Below are positions 52,401-60,806 of a DNA stretch of 64,000 nucleotides, piece after piece. The translations under genes and the position numbers were made by a program. This DNA is from Chloroflexota bacterium. Lineage in GTDB: Bacteria; Chloroflexota; Anaerolineae; Anaerolineales; Villigracilaceae. The stretch is taken from assembly GCA_016191845.1 (NCBI GenBank), contig JACPVF010000016.1:310001-374000 (forward strand), in the 5' to 3' direction. The notes under the pieces were generated by a model. That model was given only the letters and a program-made list of their open reading frames with translations. It made no database searches and had not been told where the DNA came from. Position 1 is the stretch's first letter; each line of letters begins with the position of its first letter.

Positions 52401-52939
52401 AGGACGGTGCCGTTGTTATTGACGTCTATAAAAGCGCCACCTGCATACAGGTAATTGCCGTCAAAGTACAGGCTATACACGCTGGAATTGAGCGAGCCGT
52501 TTCCCGCTCCGTTTGAGCCCAATGCATGCCAGGTAGTGCCGTCCCACATGGCAACGTAATCGGCTTCGGCGATGCTGTCTGCGTTGGTAAAGCCGCCGCC
52601 GACGTACACATCCGTGCCGATCAGCACAATGGACGAGACATAATAATTCAACGCCGACCCGCCCTCGCCCAGATTCTCCCAGTTTCCCAGTGCGGGCGAA
52701 TTGGCCTGCGAAAATACGGGACCCTTTTGCGGGTCAATGGCGACATCCCAGCCTTTCAGGTCGAGTGCGCCGTTGAAGGCACCGTCCACCTTAAGCGTGC
52801 CGTCGGGGTTGAGCATCCCGTCAGGAGAGGTGAGCGCAGATCCGCTCTGGGCGTGGACTGCCACCGTGGGTAGGCCGACCAGGCCCACGGTCAGACAGAA
52901 GATAAAAAATAGATTCAGGTACTTGCGAAGCTTTCTCAT
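49460..52939 (-). CDS. SLH-anchored propeller-repeat surface protein
   Basis: 1159 residues; AAAGGAG before ATG 52939. A signal peptide (FFIFCLTVGLVGLPTVAVHA) is followed by about 16 imperfect repeats of 45-55 residues of the form LYVGGxFTxA...ADYIAKWDGSxWSALGxNGAGxGSLN, which would build one or more beta-propellers. An Ig-like segment (FSETVTNVDTADFTLTKTGS) precedes three SLH repeats with the Cys pair GGC...YCP. The SLH part is nearly the same as in 61594-63408 and 63607-64000. Cell-surface, ligand unknown. Confidence 0.88.
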   Translation of the reverse strand: MRKLRKYLNLFFIFCLTVGLVGLPTVAVHAQSGSALTSPDGMLNPDGTLKVDGAFNGALDLKGWDVAIDPQKGPVFSQANSPALGNWENLGEGGSALNYYVSSIVLIGTDVYVGGGFTNADSIAEADYVAMWDGTTWHALGSNGAGNGSLNSSVYSLYFDGNYLYAGGAFIDVNNNGTVLGSADYIARWDGGDWSSLSSNGAGNGSLSSDVRAIVDDGQYLYVGGRFANVNNNGTLLNEADYIARWDGTNWASLGNNGAGVGALNNYVYAVAMDGTDLYAGGTFTNAGGNTAADYIAKWNGSSWNALGDNGAGDGAIDQAGSAVYALAVDTAGNLYVGGNLSNVNNGATNMPDAAGLVKWNGSAWSAIGTDGIHPSITGAVEAITIDLSNQNVYVGGYFNNVNNSGTVLPTADRIAKWDGSNWSGFGSNGAGDGALINPVGGSSAVFAIRAFNGTVYAGGFFEDVSDEGSTLPLSSHFVEWKAGHWSEVGSTPNGSIGNMPAPTVNTLAVIGTDVYVGGSFTDLDDQGINLSAADNIAKWDGSHWSALGNGLNSTVQTMFVDGTDLYVGGTFQNAGGNGAADFLAKWNGTTWSAIGNDGAGGGSLNNTVYAITKIGTNLYVGGTFTNVKDTDSSTLNDADYIATWDGSHWHALTTGAGGPLNNSVTALEALGTDLYVGGNFTDANGIPEADYLARWDGAAWSALGNSGAGVGALNNSVLALEVLGTDLYAGGSFTDAGGVPQADYVARFNGAGWSALGSNQAGTDGSLLSQVRALAGAGNTLFVGGDFTGVSDSSGLLPAADFIAKWDGSHWSALGNDGAGNGSLNKPVHALALGSVVYAGGPFHDVNNNGTVLKTADYVAAYGADVTAPSVISNLRASTNPTNAASVEFMVTFSETVTNVDTADFTLTKTGSISGESIANVSGSGSTRTVTVNTGMGAGTLRLDIPNGATISDGNNNLVGLPYTSGQVYSVRTQTFNDVPINYWSWQFVERLYSAGVTGGCSNSPMLYCPGTTVTRDQMAVFLLRGEHGSSYTPPAATGSMFADVPQNYWAAAWIEQLATEGITGGCGNGNYCPSLPVTRDQMAVFLLRGEHGGGYVPPTATGTMFGDVSQNYWAAAWIEQLANEGITGGCGNGDYCPSTPVTRDQMAVFLVRTFSLP

Positions 52940-52959
52940 GTCGACTCCTTTGGCTTATT

Positions 52960-53151
52960 TCATTCGACCGATTCGTCCGCTGTGTTCGAGAATCCCAGCG
53001 AGCGTTCGATCGATTCCTGCTCGGCTTTCTCCACGGGGTAAAGCTGCCAGTTGCCTGCCACATTCATGAATAGAGACCGGCAGGATGGACAGCGTGCATA
53101 CAGTTGACTGGGGGCCATTTCGAGCGGGGTATGACAATTCAGACATTCCAT
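52960..53151 (-). CDS. Small zinc-ribbon protein
   Basis: 63 residues starting MECLNC (ATG 53151, six bases after GGAG; ATG 53157 is too close to it). Two Cys pairs, CLNC and CPSC, form a zinc ribbon, followed by FMNVAGNWQLYP and an acidic helix. It is divergent from the XRE-STAND gene across a possible operator. Its role is unknown. Confidence 0.7.
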   Translation of the reverse strand: MECLNCHTPLEMAPSQLYARCPSCRSLFMNVAGNWQLYPVEKAEQESIERSLGFSNTADESVE

Positions 53152-53196
53152 AGACATCTCCTCTTAAGCGGTTGTTCAACATCATAAGGAATTGCC

Positions 53197-53241
53197 TGTT
53201 GACAGCCGTCATTTTTGTTGACGGGTTCCGCGCTGTCAACA
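53197..53241. promoter_or_regulatory. Candidate operator with three TGTTGACxG-type sites
   Basis: TGTTGACAG (53197-53205), TGTTGACGG (53216-53224) and the inverted CTGTCAACA (53233-53241). The first and third are perfect inverted copies. They lie between two divergent genes, one an XRE-type regulator. Confidence 0.5.
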
Positions 53242-53264
53242 AAACAGGTGAGGTAAAATTCTGT

Positions 53265-55844
53265 ATGCCCAAAAAACAGACAGGTATCACCCCCGAGAGT
53301 TTCACAACTTTTGGCGAATTGTTGCGTTATCTGCGTGAGCGTGTCCAACTTTCTCAGCGCGACCTGGCAGCGCAGGCGGGATATCACTATAGTTACATCA
53401 GCTATTTGGAAAATAATGCCCGCGTTCCCGACCTGGCGGTTATCAAGGCGCGATTTATTCCAGCGCTTGAATTGCGTTATGAAGAGGAATGGGTTGGGCG
53501 TCTGCTTTCTCTGGCCCAACAGGCACAAAAGACGGCTTCAAGCAAATCTGAGCCTGCCAGTGAGGTTGTTCCTCTTTCATTCAATCTGACCCCCATGCTG
53601 GGACGTGAAGAGGAAGCGGCAGCAGTCGAGGAGCTTCTGGCGGCAAACACGCGCATTTTGACTCTAGTGGGCCCTCCTGGGGTGGGGAAGACCCGTTTGG
53701 CCCAGCATGTAGCGGAGCGGCTTGCGCCTCGCTTTCAGGATGGGGCGGTATTTGTCAGCCTTGCGCCTGTCGAGCAGGCCGACCTGGTGTTGCCGACCCT
53801 GTGCGAAGCGCTCGGCGTTCAAGACGCCTCCTCTGCAGCCTCGCGGCTGGCCTTGCTGCAGGCCTTCCTTCAAAAGAAACAGATGTTGATTGTGATCGAC
53901 AATTTCGAGCAGGTCTTGTCCGCTGCCCGCCATCTAATGGCCCTGCTGGCAGCTGCTCCACGGGTCAAGTTGTTGGTGACCAGCCGCGAAGCATTGCGCA
54001 TCGAAGGGGAACGCGAATATCCGCTGCGGCCATTTGACTTGCCGGGCGACGGAGAGTCCTTGGTGGAAAGCCCTGCCGTGCGCCTGTTTGTGGACCGTGC
54101 GCAGGCCGTCCGCCCCGATTTTTCTTTGACCGACGAAAACGCCCCTGCCGTGGTCGAGATTTGCCGCCGTTTGGATGGGCTGCCCCTGGCGATCGAGTTG
54201 GCCGCTGCCCGCATCCAGACCATCGGCCTGACCGCCATGCTCGACCAGTTCCACCGCCGCTTTCAGTGGCTCACACGTGGACGGCGCGATCAGCCTGCCT
54301 GGCGTCAGACGTTACTAGGCGCGCTCGAGTGGAGTTACAACCTGCTTTCCGAGTCTGAACGCGTGCTCTTTAGGCGGCTGTCCGTTTTTGCGGGCGGCTG
54401 GACCCTCGATGCCGCCGAAGCAATTTGCAGCGACGAGGCCGCCTGTCCGCGGGAGGCGATTTTCGATCTGCTGCTCGGGTTGACCGATCGGTCCCTGGTG
54501 GCTGTGGACTCCGATGAGCACGAGTCCCGCTACCGTTTTTTGGATACCATTCGCCATTTTGCCTTACAGCACCTGGAGGAGAGCAGCGAATGGACTGTTG
54601 TGCGAAGCCGTCACCTTGCCTACTTCACGTCCTGGTCCGAGCAGATGGTTGCTCAACTGGATCAGGTTGACCCGCGCGAGGTGCGCCGCCGTGTGGAGCA
54701 GGAGCATAACAATCTGCGTGCCGCCATGGACTGGGGCCTGAATCCTGAAGCGCGCCTCGATGACGAACTGTCACTGGTGGTCTCTCTGGGAACGATCTGG
54801 TTGAAACACAGTAATTATCGCGAGGCTCTCGAACGGGTGCAGTCCTGTCTTCCTTATACTGCACGGCCCGGACAGGACTCTCTGCGCGGACGATTGCTTT
54901 ATCTGGCGGGCGCGTTGTCCTACTGGCGCGATGACCTGGCTCATGGGGAGGAGTATTGCCTGTCGGCAATTGCGCATACCGAGAAGAATGGTGATGCGGT
55001 CACTCTGGCGAATTCATTGTACTACCTGGGTGATGTTTACCGCGAGCAGTGGAAACTCCCGGAGGCGCGTGCTGCATTGGAGCGCTGCGTTGGACTGTGC
55101 CGCCAGCATGGGCATGTCCACCGCCTCAGTTTGGCGCTGACCAGTTTGGGATTGGTGTTATATCACCAGGGCCTGGGTACCGAGGCGCAATCTGTGCTGA
55201 TAGAAGCGGCACAGGTGGCCGTTTCGGCTCGTAACGCTTGGGCGCAAAGCTACGCAATGCGTATCCAGGCTGATACTTTACGATTCGATGAGAAATACGC
55301 CGAAGCTCTTCATGCCTATGACCGCTCTTTGCGCGTAGCCAGTCACATTGAAGATCGCATTAGCATGGGCATTAATCTTGCAAATATGTCTTTGGTGGCT
55401 AATATGTTGGAAGATTATGAGGCCTCAGCCAAATACGCCGAGCGGGCGTTGGAGATGTTCCAGGCCATTGGCAATGACTACCAACAACCGTTTCCACATC
55501 GGATGCTGGCCTACGCCGCCCTGCACAAAGGGGACTTGACGGAGGCCCGCATTCAGGCCATGGAAAGCTTATACGGCAACCACGCCCTTGGTCACAGAAC
55601 GGGGATATTGGCTGCTTTTATTGCCTTGGCCGCAGTCGAACATTTTGAAGGGAATGCGGAACGCACCGAAAAGGTTTTATCGGTGGTGGAGTATGAGCTT
55701 GGGTCGAAGAATTTAACCCTCATGTCTCCCGATCGAAAAACTCTGGAACATCTTAAATCGTACGGGAAATTCAGGGCAATGCAATCTGGTACGTTAGAGA
55801 ATTTGTTGAAGGATTATGGTGTGGAGCAGAGGACTTCTAGGTAA
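53265..55844 (+). CDS. XRE-STAND (NB-ARC)-TPR regulator
   Basis: 859 residues from ATG 53265 (MPKKQTGITPESFTTFGELL). An XRE helix-turn-helix (LRERVQLSQRDLAAQAGYHY, SYISYLENNARVPD) is followed by an NB-ARC ATPase with P-loop GPPGVGKTRLA, Walker B MLIVIDNFEQVL, TSREAL sensor and GLPLAIELAAARI, then an arm domain and TPR repeats to the end. The architecture is like AfsR/LuxR-type STAND regulators that switch on ATP and ligand binding. Target genes are unknown. It may repress itself through the repeated sites upstream. Confidence 0.87.
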   Translation: MPKKQTGITPESFTTFGELLRYLRERVQLSQRDLAAQAGYHYSYISYLENNARVPDLAVIKARFIPALELRYEEEWVGRLLSLAQQAQKTASSKSEPASEVVPLSFNLTPMLGREEEAAAVEELLAANTRILTLVGPPGVGKTRLAQHVAERLAPRFQDGAVFVSLAPVEQADLVLPTLCEALGVQDASSAASRLALLQAFLQKKQMLIVIDNFEQVLSAARHLMALLAAAPRVKLLVTSREALRIEGEREYPLRPFDLPGDGESLVESPAVRLFVDRAQAVRPDFSLTDENAPAVVEICRRLDGLPLAIELAAARIQTIGLTAMLDQFHRRFQWLTRGRRDQPAWRQTLLGALEWSYNLLSESERVLFRRLSVFAGGWTLDAAEAICSDEAACPREAIFDLLLGLTDRSLVAVDSDEHESRYRFLDTIRHFALQHLEESSEWTVVRSRHLAYFTSWSEQMVAQLDQVDPREVRRRVEQEHNNLRAAMDWGLNPEARLDDELSLVVSLGTIWLKHSNYREALERVQSCLPYTARPGQDSLRGRLLYLAGALSYWRDDLAHGEEYCLSAIAHTEKNGDAVTLANSLYYLGDVYREQWKLPEARAALERCVGLCRQHGHVHRLSLALTSLGLVLYHQGLGTEAQSVLIEAAQVAVSARNAWAQSYAMRIQADTLRFDEKYAEALHAYDRSLRVASHIEDRISMGINLANMSLVANMLEDYEASAKYAERALEMFQAIGNDYQQPFPHRMLAYAALHKGDLTEARIQAMESLYGNHALGHRTGILAAFIALAAVEHFEGNAERTEKVLSVVEYELGSKNLTLMSPDRKTLEHLKSYGKFRAMQSGTLENLLKDYGVEQRTSR

Positions 55845-55853
55845 AAAATTTCA

Positions 55854-55882
55854 TTGACTAATTTTGTGAAATACAATACAAT
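55854..55882 (+). promoter_or_regulatory. Sigma70-type promoter of the liv operon
   Basis: TTGACT (55854-55859), 17-bp spacer, TACAAT (55877-55882); transcription near 55889 leaves a leader of about 95 nt. Confidence 0.7.
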
Positions 55883-55938
55883 TTCTCTTTAATAGTTTAT
55901 GGGCAGTCAGGCATAACTCGCTCATAACTATACCCACA

Positions 55939-55960
55939 CCCGGACAAACCGGGAATTTTT
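55939..55960 (+). promoter_or_regulatory. Small hairpin with T-run in the liv leader
   Basis: CCCGG, a 5-nt loop, CCGGG, then AATTTTT: a weak terminator-like structure 24 bp before livK. It may attenuate transcription or only space the leader. Confidence 0.45.
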
Positions 55961-55983
55961 ATACTTCCACGAGGAGGAAGAGA

Positions 55984-57270
55984 ATGACCAAGCGTATCTA
56001 CGTTCTGGCGTCATTGCTGCTACTCGCCAGCATGATGCTCGCTGCCTGTGGCAGCACGCCGACCGCGGCTCCTGCCGCTACTGAGGCTTCCACTGAAGCT
56101 CCCGCTGTTACCGAGGCTCCCGTTACGGAAGCCGCCGCCGCTGGCGCCCCTGAAGTTTGCGCCACGGATGAATTCGGCTGCGCCGTGTTCAAGCCCGGCG
56201 ATGTGATCAAGATTGGCATGGGTGCCCCGATGACCGGAGACTACGCCGCCTTCGGTATCGATATTTCCCAGGGTGCCATGATCGCCATTCAGGATGCCGG
56301 CGATATCAACGGTTTCAAGTTCGAGCTTGTCACCGAGGATGACGGTGGCTCCCCTGAGGGTGGTGCTGCCGTGGCGAACAAGTTCGTCACTGACCCCGCG
56401 ATTGTGGCTATTGCCGGTCACATCTTCTCGGGCGCGACCAATGCCGCCATGCCGATCTACGAAAAGGCTGGCATCCCGATGATGTCACCCTCCGCCACCA
56501 ACCCCGACCTGACCAAGCAGTCCTCCAAGGTTTTCAATCGCCTGGTCTTCACCGATGCCGATCAGGGCCGCTTTGCTGCTGAGTACTTGTTCAACAAGCT
56601 CGGCATCAAGAAACTGGCCGTTATCCACGATGGCTCCTCCTATGGCCAGGGCCTGGCCCAGGTCACCAACGATGAGTACATCAAGCTGGGTGGCGAGGTG
56701 GTGGAATTCACCGCCATTACCCCCGGTGAGTCTGACTACAGCGCCACCCTCGCGGATGTGGCTGCCAAGCAGCCCGAGGCCATCTACTTTGGTGGCTACA
56801 ATGCCGAAGCGGCTGTCATCGTTAATCAGATGAAGCAGTCTGGTCTCGATGGCGTGATCTTCTTCGGTGACGATGGCACGTTCGGCCAGGACTTCCTGGA
56901 TCGCACGGGCGCCAACAGCGAAGGCACCTACTCCACCTCGCTGGTCCCGCCTGCCACCGATGCCAAGGCTGCGTTCGACGCTGCCTACGAAGCTGCCTAC
57001 CAGACCCCCGCTGGCAAGCTCTCCCCCTACACTTGGACCGCTTACGACTCCGCCGCGTCGCTGATCTCGGCCATCAAGTCTGTGGCCGTCCTCGGCGGTG
57101 ATGGTAATCTGTACATCCCGCGTGGTGCCCTGGTTGCGGCCGTCCGCTCCATCAAGGATTACCAGGGCCTCTCTGGCGTGGTGACCTGCCAGGAGAACGG
57201 CGAGTGTGCGTCCTCTGGCCCGACCTTCTATGTTGCGAAGGATGGGGCCTGGGTCGAGGCTGAGAAGTAA
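55984..57270 (+). CDS. livK: Branched-chain amino acid ABC transporter binding lipoprotein
   Basis: 428 residues; GAGGAGGAAGAG before ATG 55984. Lipoprotein signal ending MLAAC, a Thr/Ala-rich linker, then a type-I periplasmic-binding fold of LivK type: IKIGMGAPMTGDYAAFGIDI, MIAIQDAG, FVTDPAIVAIAGHIFSGAT, YEKAGIPMMSPSATNPDLT, VIHDGSSYGQGLAQ. It captures leucine, isoleucine, valine or related compounds for the permease encoded downstream. Confidence 0.9.
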   Translation: MTKRIYVLASLLLLASMMLAACGSTPTAAPAATEASTEAPAVTEAPVTEAAAAGAPEVCATDEFGCAVFKPGDVIKIGMGAPMTGDYAAFGIDISQGAMIAIQDAGDINGFKFELVTEDDGGSPEGGAAVANKFVTDPAIVAIAGHIFSGATNAAMPIYEKAGIPMMSPSATNPDLTKQSSKVFNRLVFTDADQGRFAAEYLFNKLGIKKLAVIHDGSSYGQGLAQVTNDEYIKLGGEVVEFTAITPGESDYSATLADVAAKQPEAIYFGGYNAEAAVIVNQMKQSGLDGVIFFGDDGTFGQDFLDRTGANSEGTYSTSLVPPATDAKAAFDAAYEAAYQTPAGKLSPYTWTAYDSAASLISAIKSVAVLGGDGNLYIPRGALVAAVRSIKDYQGLSGVVTCQENGECASSGPTFYVAKDGAWVEAEK

Positions 57271-57358
57271 ATCTCTGTTCGATCCCGATTTGAAATGATC
57301 ATGCAGCGGGGCGGGGGGACTCTCCGCTCCGCTGCATGACGTCTGCCTCGGAGGTTCG

Positions 57359-58462
57359 ATGGCAACAGAAAGTAAAGTCAACAAGAAGAAGGTAAGCACC
57401 TATCAGATCGTGCAGATCATTTTAGGTGTCGTGTTCGGGGGATATGTAGTCTGGCGCCTGTATCAGATTTTGATTGCCAACCCTGTCTATGGACCTGATA
57501 CCTGGCTGCGATTTGCGATCGCTGGCATTATTCTCGGCAGTGTTTATGCATTGGTCGCCATCGGGTACACCTTGGTATATGGCATCCTTCATATGATCAA
57601 TTTCGCTCACGGCGACATCATGATGATTGGAGCCTTCGGCGGCTATTTTGTTTTTGAGGCGCTGAAGAACATTCAAACCCCGACCCTGGCTGACCCGAAG
57701 CTGAATTTTTTGAACGCGCATCCTGTTATTTCGGTCATTTTGGCTTTTGTGGTGGGCGTCTCGGTTGCGGCTTTGAGTGGTTATTTCCTTGAACGCATTG
57801 CCTATCGTCCCTTGCGGAACGCTCCGCGCCTGGTGCCGTTGATCTCGGCCATTGGCGCGTCGATCTTCCTGGAGAACGCGGCCATGCTGATGTTTGGTGC
57901 CCAGCGTCGTGACTTCACCAACCCGCTCGTGTTGACTCGTGGCGAGGGCTGGGAGATTCCCGTCGGCGGGGGAACGGTCATCCTGACCTACACGGGTGTT
58001 TTGACCTTTGTTCTTTCGATCGTCATTTTGGTATTGCTTTATCTCCTGGTGCAACGCACCCGCATGGGACGTGCCATGCGCGCCGTGGCTGAGAACAAGA
58101 ACGTCGCTGCCCTGATGGGTATCAACGTGGACGGCATCATCAGCCAGACCTTTATCTTGAGTGGTGGCTTGGCGGGCGCAGCGGGCGTCATGTGGGGCAT
58201 CCACCTGGGGCTGGTGTATTACTTCCTTGGCTTTATTCCAGGCATCAAGGCCTTTACTTCGGCGGTTCTTGGCGGCATCGGGAACCTGCCTGGCGCCATG
58301 TTGGGCGGCTTGTTCCTGGGTGCGGTCGAATCGCTTGGTCCCGCCGTGTTGGGCATCGACTTCCAGCTCAAGGATGTGCTGGCCTTTGGCATCCTGGTCC
58401 TGGTGTTGATCTTCCGCCCGACGGGCATCCTGGGTGAAGTGCTGAGCGAGGAGAAGGTGTGA
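57359..58462 (+). CDS. livH: Branched-chain amino acid ABC transporter permease LivH
   Basis: 367 residues; GGAGG before ATG 57359. Membrane protein with LivH blocks YALVAIGYTLVYGILHMINF, AHGDIMMIGAFGGY, RIAYRPLRNAPRLVPLISAI, and GRAMRAVAENKNVAALMGIN (the cytoplasmic coupling loop). It ends TGATG with livM. Confidence 0.92.
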   Translation: MATESKVNKKKVSTYQIVQIILGVVFGGYVVWRLYQILIANPVYGPDTWLRFAIAGIILGSVYALVAIGYTLVYGILHMINFAHGDIMMIGAFGGYFVFEALKNIQTPTLADPKLNFLNAHPVISVILAFVVGVSVAALSGYFLERIAYRPLRNAPRLVPLISAIGASIFLENAAMLMFGAQRRDFTNPLVLTRGEGWEIPVGGGTVILTYTGVLTFVLSIVILVLLYLLVQRTRMGRAMRAVAENKNVAALMGINVDGIISQTFILSGGLAGAAGVMWGIHLGLVYYFLGFIPGIKAFTSAVLGGIGNLPGAMLGGLFLGAVESLGPAVLGIDFQLKDVLAFGILVLVLIFRPTGILGEVLSEEKV

Positions 58463-60015
58463 TGAAAACACAGCTCAAATCTTCTTTGAACGCGGGCATC
58501 ACCTTCGGCATTGTCAGCTTGTTCCTGTATCTGATCGGCTTCACGACCACGGCCAGTCAGATCATCCAGAATCTGTTGAAGCTCAAACCTGCTTCCACCG
58601 TTCTGGGCATGGACTCTTTGACCTTCAGTTTTGCTCTGTTCATCGGCCTTATCGGCTTGTGGGCGGGCGTGAACCAGGCGCGCTCGCAGAAGGGGCAACC
58701 CTTTGGTACCGTCCTTTTGTCTGCTGTGTTGACGGGACTTGTCCACGGTTTGATCGTGGCATTGGCAGCTTACATCACAGGGTCCCTGAATGCCTCGGGT
58801 GTCAAGATGAACACCTACTTATCGCAGTTGCTGCCAGCGTCGGTCAAGCTTTTCCTCTTCAATCAAACACCTGTTCTCGGAGCCTTGTCTCAACTGGCTT
58901 TCCTGACGCTTACTGCACTTGTGGGCGCGGCGGTCACCTACGGCCTCATGGTCAGCAATGTCTTTGGGAAGCTGGCTGATGCCTGGCGCTCCATGTGGAA
59001 GCAGGTCAACGCAGTGCCTGCCATCGCGAAGTTCCGCGCCAGTCCGTATTTCAGCTATGTGATGTACAGCCTGCTGTTGCTGGTCATGGTCTTTGTGCCG
59101 CTGCGCGCTGGACAGTACTGGAACTATACGCTCGGCACGGTGGGAATCTATGTCCTGCTCGGGCTGGGATTGAACATCGTGGTTGGTCTGGCGGGACTCC
59201 TCAACCTGGGGTATGTGGCCTTCTTCGCCATCGGTGCTTACACCGTGGCCTTGCTGACCTCTCCCGCGCCCCATGGCCTGGTCTGGAACTTCTGGCTGGT
59301 TCTACCCCTCGGCATTCTCGCCGCGACATTGGTCGGCGTGCTGTTGGTTGTCCCCGTACTGCGCATGCGTGGCGATTACCTCGCCATCGTGACTCTCGGC
59401 TTCGGTGAGATCATCCGCATCTTGAGCAAAAGTGATGCGCTGACCTGGCTGACGGGTGGCCCGAAGGGTGTTAACAACGTGGGCGGCCCCGTCTTGTTCG
59501 GCTGGGTCTTCGATGATGTTAGTTACCTGTATCTGATTTTCCTCTCGGTGCTGCTGGCTATTTTCGTCACGCGCCGTTTGCAGAACTCACGCGTTGGCCG
59601 CGCCTGGGAATCCATGCGCGAGGACGAAACCGTCTCTCGTGCGATGGGCATCAACATCCTCAAACACAAAGTGCTGGCTTTTGCCATCGGCGCAGCCTTC
59701 GCTGGGCTGGGCGGGGTCCTCTTTGCAGCGCGCAACCAGTTCACAGGTCCAGAGGATCACAATATGATGGTATCCATCAACGTGTTATCGGCGGTGATTG
59801 TGGGCGGCATGGGCAGCATCCCAGGTGTGATCGCGGGTGCCTTTGTGTTGAAGGGCCTGCCCGAGATCCTGCGTGAGTTGGAGAATTATCGAGTGCTGGC
59901 TTTTGCGACCTTGCTGGTGGTCATGATGCTCGTACGCCCTGCGGGAATCCTGCCCGCCTCTCGTCGTAAATTCGAGCATGAGAACGCCCCTGGCAATGAA
60001 GGGAGCAAACAATGA
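58462..60015 (+). CDS. livM: Branched-chain amino acid ABC transporter permease LivM, long N-terminus
   Basis: 517 residues from ATG 58462, overlapping the livH stop. The LivM core begins only near residue 220 (GIYVLLGLGLNIVVGLAGLL, LNLGYVAFFAIGAYTVALL) and includes VPVLRMRGDYLAIVTLGFGE and GRAWESMREDETVSRAMGIN. The first about 200 residues add four or so helices with no match to typical LivM that I recognise. It overlaps livG by the ATGA. Confidence 0.88.
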   Translation: MKTQLKSSLNAGITFGIVSLFLYLIGFTTTASQIIQNLLKLKPASTVLGMDSLTFSFALFIGLIGLWAGVNQARSQKGQPFGTVLLSAVLTGLVHGLIVALAAYITGSLNASGVKMNTYLSQLLPASVKLFLFNQTPVLGALSQLAFLTLTALVGAAVTYGLMVSNVFGKLADAWRSMWKQVNAVPAIAKFRASPYFSYVMYSLLLLVMVFVPLRAGQYWNYTLGTVGIYVLLGLGLNIVVGLAGLLNLGYVAFFAIGAYTVALLTSPAPHGLVWNFWLVLPLGILAATLVGVLLVVPVLRMRGDYLAIVTLGFGEIIRILSKSDALTWLTGGPKGVNNVGGPVLFGWVFDDVSYLYLIFLSVLLAIFVTRRLQNSRVGRAWESMREDETVSRAMGINILKHKVLAFAIGAAFAGLGGVLFAARNQFTGPEDHNMMVSINVLSAVIVGGMGSIPGVIAGAFVLKGLPEILRELENYRVLAFATLLVVMMLVRPAGILPASRRKFEHENAPGNEGSKQ

Positions 60016-60794
60016 TAGTCGCCCTCGAAACTCGCGGAGTGGTCAAACAATTTGGCGGCCTGGTGGCGGTCAACAATGTGGACCTGGTCGTTCCTGAAAA
60101 TTCCATCTTTAGTGTCATCGGTCCCAATGGCGCTGGCAAAACCACGTTCTACAACTGCATCACGGGTTTTTACACGCCAGAAAAAGGCGACGTGCTGTTC
60201 TATGGCGAGTCTCTGCTGGGACTATCGCCCGACCAGATTACCTATCATGGCATCGCACGTACCTATCAGAACATTCGGCTTTTTTCAACCATGAGCGCCA
60301 TCGAAAACATCATGGTGGGCGAACACTCCCGTCTGAATGCCAGTTGGGCCGAGGCCATCATCCGCACGCCGCGCATGGTCAAAGAGGAAAAGGCGGCTGT
60401 CGAAGAGGCGCGTCGTTTGTTGAATTTCGTTGGGTTGGCGGGGCTGGGGGACCAGGCCGCCCGCAACCTGCCGTATGGTGCGCAGCGTCGTCTGGAGATC
60501 GCGCGCGCGTTGGCCAGCAAGCCAAAGCTGCTGCTGCTCGACGAGCCGACGGCGGGTATGAATCCCAACGAAACGGCCGAGATGGTGGCCTTTGTCCATC
60601 GTCTGCGCGATGAGCTGGGTATCTCGATCCTGTTGATCGAGCACGATATGCGCATGGTTATGGGCGTCAGTGACCGCATTGCCGTGCTGGACTATGGCGA
60701 AAAGATCGCCGAAGGCAGCCCGACCGAGATCCAGAACAACCCCCGCGTCATCGAAGCCTACCTGGGGAAGCCCATGTCTGAGTACGAGGCGTAA
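60012..60794 (+). CDS. livG: Branched-chain amino acid ABC transporter ATPase LivG
   Basis: 260 residues. Walker A GPNGAGKTTFYN, LivG-type GIARTYQNIRLFSTMSAIEN, signature LPYGAQRRLEIARAL, Walker B LLLLDEPTAGMNPNE, switch His LLIEHDMRMVM, ending in the LivG-typical IEAYLGK. Confidence 0.93.
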   Translation: MIVALETRGVVKQFGGLVAVNNVDLVVPENSIFSVIGPNGAGKTTFYNCITGFYTPEKGDVLFYGESLLGLSPDQITYHGIARTYQNIRLFSTMSAIENIMVGEHSRLNASWAEAIIRTPRMVKEEKAAVEEARRLLNFVGLAGLGDQAARNLPYGAQRRLEIARALASKPKLLLLDEPTAGMNPNETAEMVAFVHRLRDELGISILLIEHDMRMVMGVSDRIAVLDYGEKIAEGSPTEIQNNPRVIEAYLGKPMSEYEA

Positions 60795-60806
60795 TCGAGG
60801 AATCAC

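Noticed and set aside
49500..52700. CRISPR-like periodic repeats
   Set aside because: The periodicity is in a coding frame (propeller repeats) with diverged units and no unique spacers. No array was found anywhere in the window.
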